NCBI GenBank assembly: GCA_947626135.1
Contig: CANQQZ010000003.1
Span: forward strand, 62,001 to 126,000
Source: an uncultured Clostridia bacterium
GTDB lineage: Bacteria > Bacillota > Clostridia > UBA1381
Length of the DNA stretch: 64,000 nucleotides
Reading direction: 5' to 3'
The position numbers were made by a program, and so were the translations under genes. The notes beneath the pieces were generated by a model that made no database searches, was not told where the DNA came from, and worked only from the letters and a program-made list of their open reading frames with translations. This document shows positions 62,530 through 64,000 of this stretch, one piece after another. The number at the start of each line of letters is the position of its first letter. Position 1 is the stretch's first letter.

Positions 62530-63204
62530 ATGACTGATTTTATAACCGAAATAACGCAGAGCGGCGGCGCGGAGCTGACTATGACCGCGATGCTTACAAC
62601 CATACTGTGCGCATTTGTTTCCGGCGTCATGATAGCCGGGACATATTACATATCAAACAAAAATAAAGGCGCCGTCCGGAGCTTTACCATTACATTGTTC
62701 ATGCTTCCGGCTATAATGAGCATTATAATATTGTTCGTGGGAAGCAATGTCGCGCGGGCATTTTCTCTCGCCGGCGCGCTTACCCTCATACGCTTCCGCA
62801 GCACTGGAGAGCCGAAGGATATAGGATATATATTTTTCGCGGCGGGCGCGGGGCTCGCGGTGGGAATAGGGCTGTATCTGTACGGAACGGCATTCGTATT
62901 GATTTTATGCGCGGCTATGCTCGCCGCCGAGCGGCTCGCGTCAAACGAGAACCCTATGCGGCTGCTGAAAATCACCATACCTGAGGATCTGAATTATCAC
63001 GACGCGTTTTCCGATATATTTGAGAGCTATACGTCGCGCCGGTCGCTGCACGCCATAAAAACGGCTGATTTGGGCTCGGTATTTGTGCTGTCGTATTACG
63101 TGAAAATGAAAAGCGGAGCGGATGAAAAGGCGATGCTCGACGCGCTGCGCTGCCGCAACGCTAATCTCGACATCACCTATTCCGAAATTCCCAAAGAATA
63201 TTAA
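62530..63204 (+). CDS. DUF4956 membrane protein
   Basis: A 224-residue protein of the DUF4956 family. The first ~135 residues hold four membrane helices (MLTTILCAFVSGVMIAGTYY, SFTITLFMLPAIMSIIILFVG, FSLAGALTLIRFRSTGEPKD start, GYIFFAAGAGLAVGIGLYLYG). The remaining ~90 residues look like a cytoplasmic alpha/beta domain. The SLAGALTLIRFRSTGEPKD loop is the conserved family feature and resembles MgtC-type proteins. No function is known; it follows the VTC gene by 24 nt with AAAGGAA. It is co-transcribed with the VTC and beta-helix genes. Confidence 0.85.
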   Translation: MTDFITEITQSGGAELTMTAMLTTILCAFVSGVMIAGTYYISNKNKGAVRSFTITLFMLPAIMSIIILFVGSNVARAFSLAGALTLIRFRSTGEPKDIGYIFFAAGAGLAVGIGLYLYGTAFVLILCAAMLAAERLASNENPMRLLKITIPEDLNYHDAFSDIFESYTSRRSLHAIKTADLGSVFVLSYYVKMKSGADEKAMLDALRCRNANLDITYSEIPKEY

Positions 63205-63220
63205 ATCCATGCCGCGGGGC

Positions 63221-64000
63221 TCAAAGGCTGATTTTATCGCTTTTAAGCCCCTCGGCTGCCGCCCGCACCGAAGCGCCGCCGGCGTTTTCAAACACCGCCT
63301 GCGCAAGACCGTTAAATGCCTTGCGTCTGTTGCTGTGCGCCGGGGTATGGTCGGACGGGTCGCCGTTCGACGAACCGAGAAGCCTGCCGTTATCAATTGT
63401 AAATTCAATTTCATTATCCGCCGTCGGCACAATAAGTCCGTTTTTATCGACTATTTCCGCGCGGATCACCGACGTGCCGTTTTCGGAGAAATCCTTTACA
63501 AGTCTTACCGCCGCCGGTTTGTCCGCCGTTTTTACGATATGCTCCGATTCCGCCCTCCCGTTCCTGTATCCGACCGCCTTAAGCTCGCCCGGCTCATATT
63601 CTATATCCGTCCAAATCTGATACCAGTTCTTTTCCATCGGCTGCCTGCCGATGCTTTTTTCATTTACAAATATCTCTACCTCGTCGGCGTTTGAAAATAC
63701 GCATATCCTGCGTCTTTCCCCCGCCGAGAAGCTCCAGTGTGAGCAGATATGCACCGTAGGCTCGTCAGTCCACCAGGATTTATAATAATAATAGAAATCC
63801 TTCGGGTAACCGCATATGTCCATAATACCGAACTGCGAGCTTACAGCGGGCCACGCGTAAGGGGTCGGCTCGCCGTAGTAATCAAAGCCCGTCCAAAGGA
63901 ACAAGCCGCTTACATAATCCGTTTCATCGGTTATCTGCCATCGCTGGGCCCCGACAAGGTGCCCGACGTCGTCATACTGGTCGAGCATATTAAGATGGCA
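63221..64000 (-). CDS. GH2 beta-galactosidase, C-terminal part
   Basis: The reading frame is open to the right edge, so the N-terminal part with the catalytic glutamates is not in the window. The visible part contains SGLFLWTGFDYYGEPTPYAW and SSQFGIMDICGYPKDFYYYY, the typical end of the GH2 TIM barrel, followed by a DUF4982-like domain (VFSNADEVEIFVNEKSIGR) and an Ig-like C-terminal domain (IRAEIVDKNGLIVPTADNEI). It ends close to the DUF4956 gene, convergently; a weak GCCGCGGGGCT / AGCCCCTCGGC hairpin lies at 63211-63256. Confidence 0.9.
   Translation of the reverse strand, partial: CHLNMLDQYDDVGHLVGAQRWQITDETDYVSGLFLWTGFDYYGEPTPYAWPAVSSQFGIMDICGYPKDFYYYYKSWWTDEPTVHICSHWSFSAGERRRICVFSNADEVEIFVNEKSIGRQPMEKNWYQIWTDIEYEPGELKAVGYRNGRAESEHIVKTADKPAAVRLVKDFSENGTSVIRAEIVDKNGLIVPTADNEIEFTIDNGRLLGSSNGDPSDHTPAHSNRRKAFNGLAQAVFENAGGASVRAAAEGLKSDKISL

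Noticed and set aside
63211..63256. Terminator between the DUF4956 and GH2 genes
   Set aside because: The stem has a mismatch, a 24-nt loop and no T-run.

Overview
The window looks like a chromosomal segment of an anaerobic, endospore-forming, Gram-positive Clostridia (Bacillota), probably a gut or other anoxic lineage. The evidence is the set of sporulation genes (spoIVB, ylbJ, yqfC, yqfD), two different [FeFe]-hydrogenases, a T-box leader, strong Shine-Dalgarno sequences with many TTG/GTG starts, sigma-A promoters with 17-nt spacers, and Firmicutes gene orders (phoH-ybeY-era-yqzL-recO; rimP-nusA-ylxR-infB-rbfA-nrnA-truB-ribF). There is no prophage, no insertion sequence with a transposase and no CRISPR array. 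TAG, TAA and TGA are all used as normal stops.

Layout. 1-9.2 kb (minus strand): a translation, transcription and cell-wall-precursor operon, rimP-nusA-ylxR-infB-rbfA-nrnA-truB-ribF-glmU-pth. 9.2-11.5 kb (minus): an LCP wall-polymer ligase and an amidohydrolase. 11.6-16.0 kb (plus): the trimeric, probably electron-bifurcating hydrogenase hydCBA, with a Rex-like palindrome over its transcription start. 16.0-18.9 kb (minus): FUSC-type exporter, an aminotransferase broken by an in-frame amber codon, an MGMT-type alkyltransferase and a MIF-like tautomerase. 19-23 kb: DUF445, trmO and pcrA. 23-30 kb: sporulation genes, then the phoH-recO operon. 30-36 kb: rpsT, tRNA-Met, birA, Trk potassium uptake, a small membrane protein and a UDG-superfamily glycosylase. 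36-39.6 kb: an iron-type alcohol/glycerol dehydrogenase with an orphan ABC binding protein, and a second, monomeric group-B-like hydrogenase.

39.6-45.7 kb: comEC and an SH3-NlpC/P60 wall hydrolase diverge from a region with five TGTAAT hexamers at the spacing of WalR boxes; then a small unknown gene, an RpiB-family isomerase and a zinc-ribbon membrane protein. 45.7-49.7 kb (minus): secA and prfB, the latter with its programmed frameshift. 50-55 kb: trpD-trpC-trpF-trpA with no trpB, then a copper-amine-oxidase-N-domain surface protein. 55-59.6 kb: a phenylalanine T-box, pheS, a P-loop kinase gene, two copies of a 140-bp palindromic repeat, and pheT. 59.7-63.2 kb: a tiny Asn-rich protein, then a Cthe_2159-type carbohydrate-binding protein, a VTC/CYTH polyphosphate-polymerase-like protein and a DUF4956 membrane protein in one unit. 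63.2-64 kb: the C-terminal part of a GH2 beta-galactosidase.

The best candidates for new biology are the Cthe_2159-VTC-DUF4956 unit, the WalR-like array shared by comEC and the wall hydrolase, the trp operon without trpB, and the Rex-like control of hydCBA.
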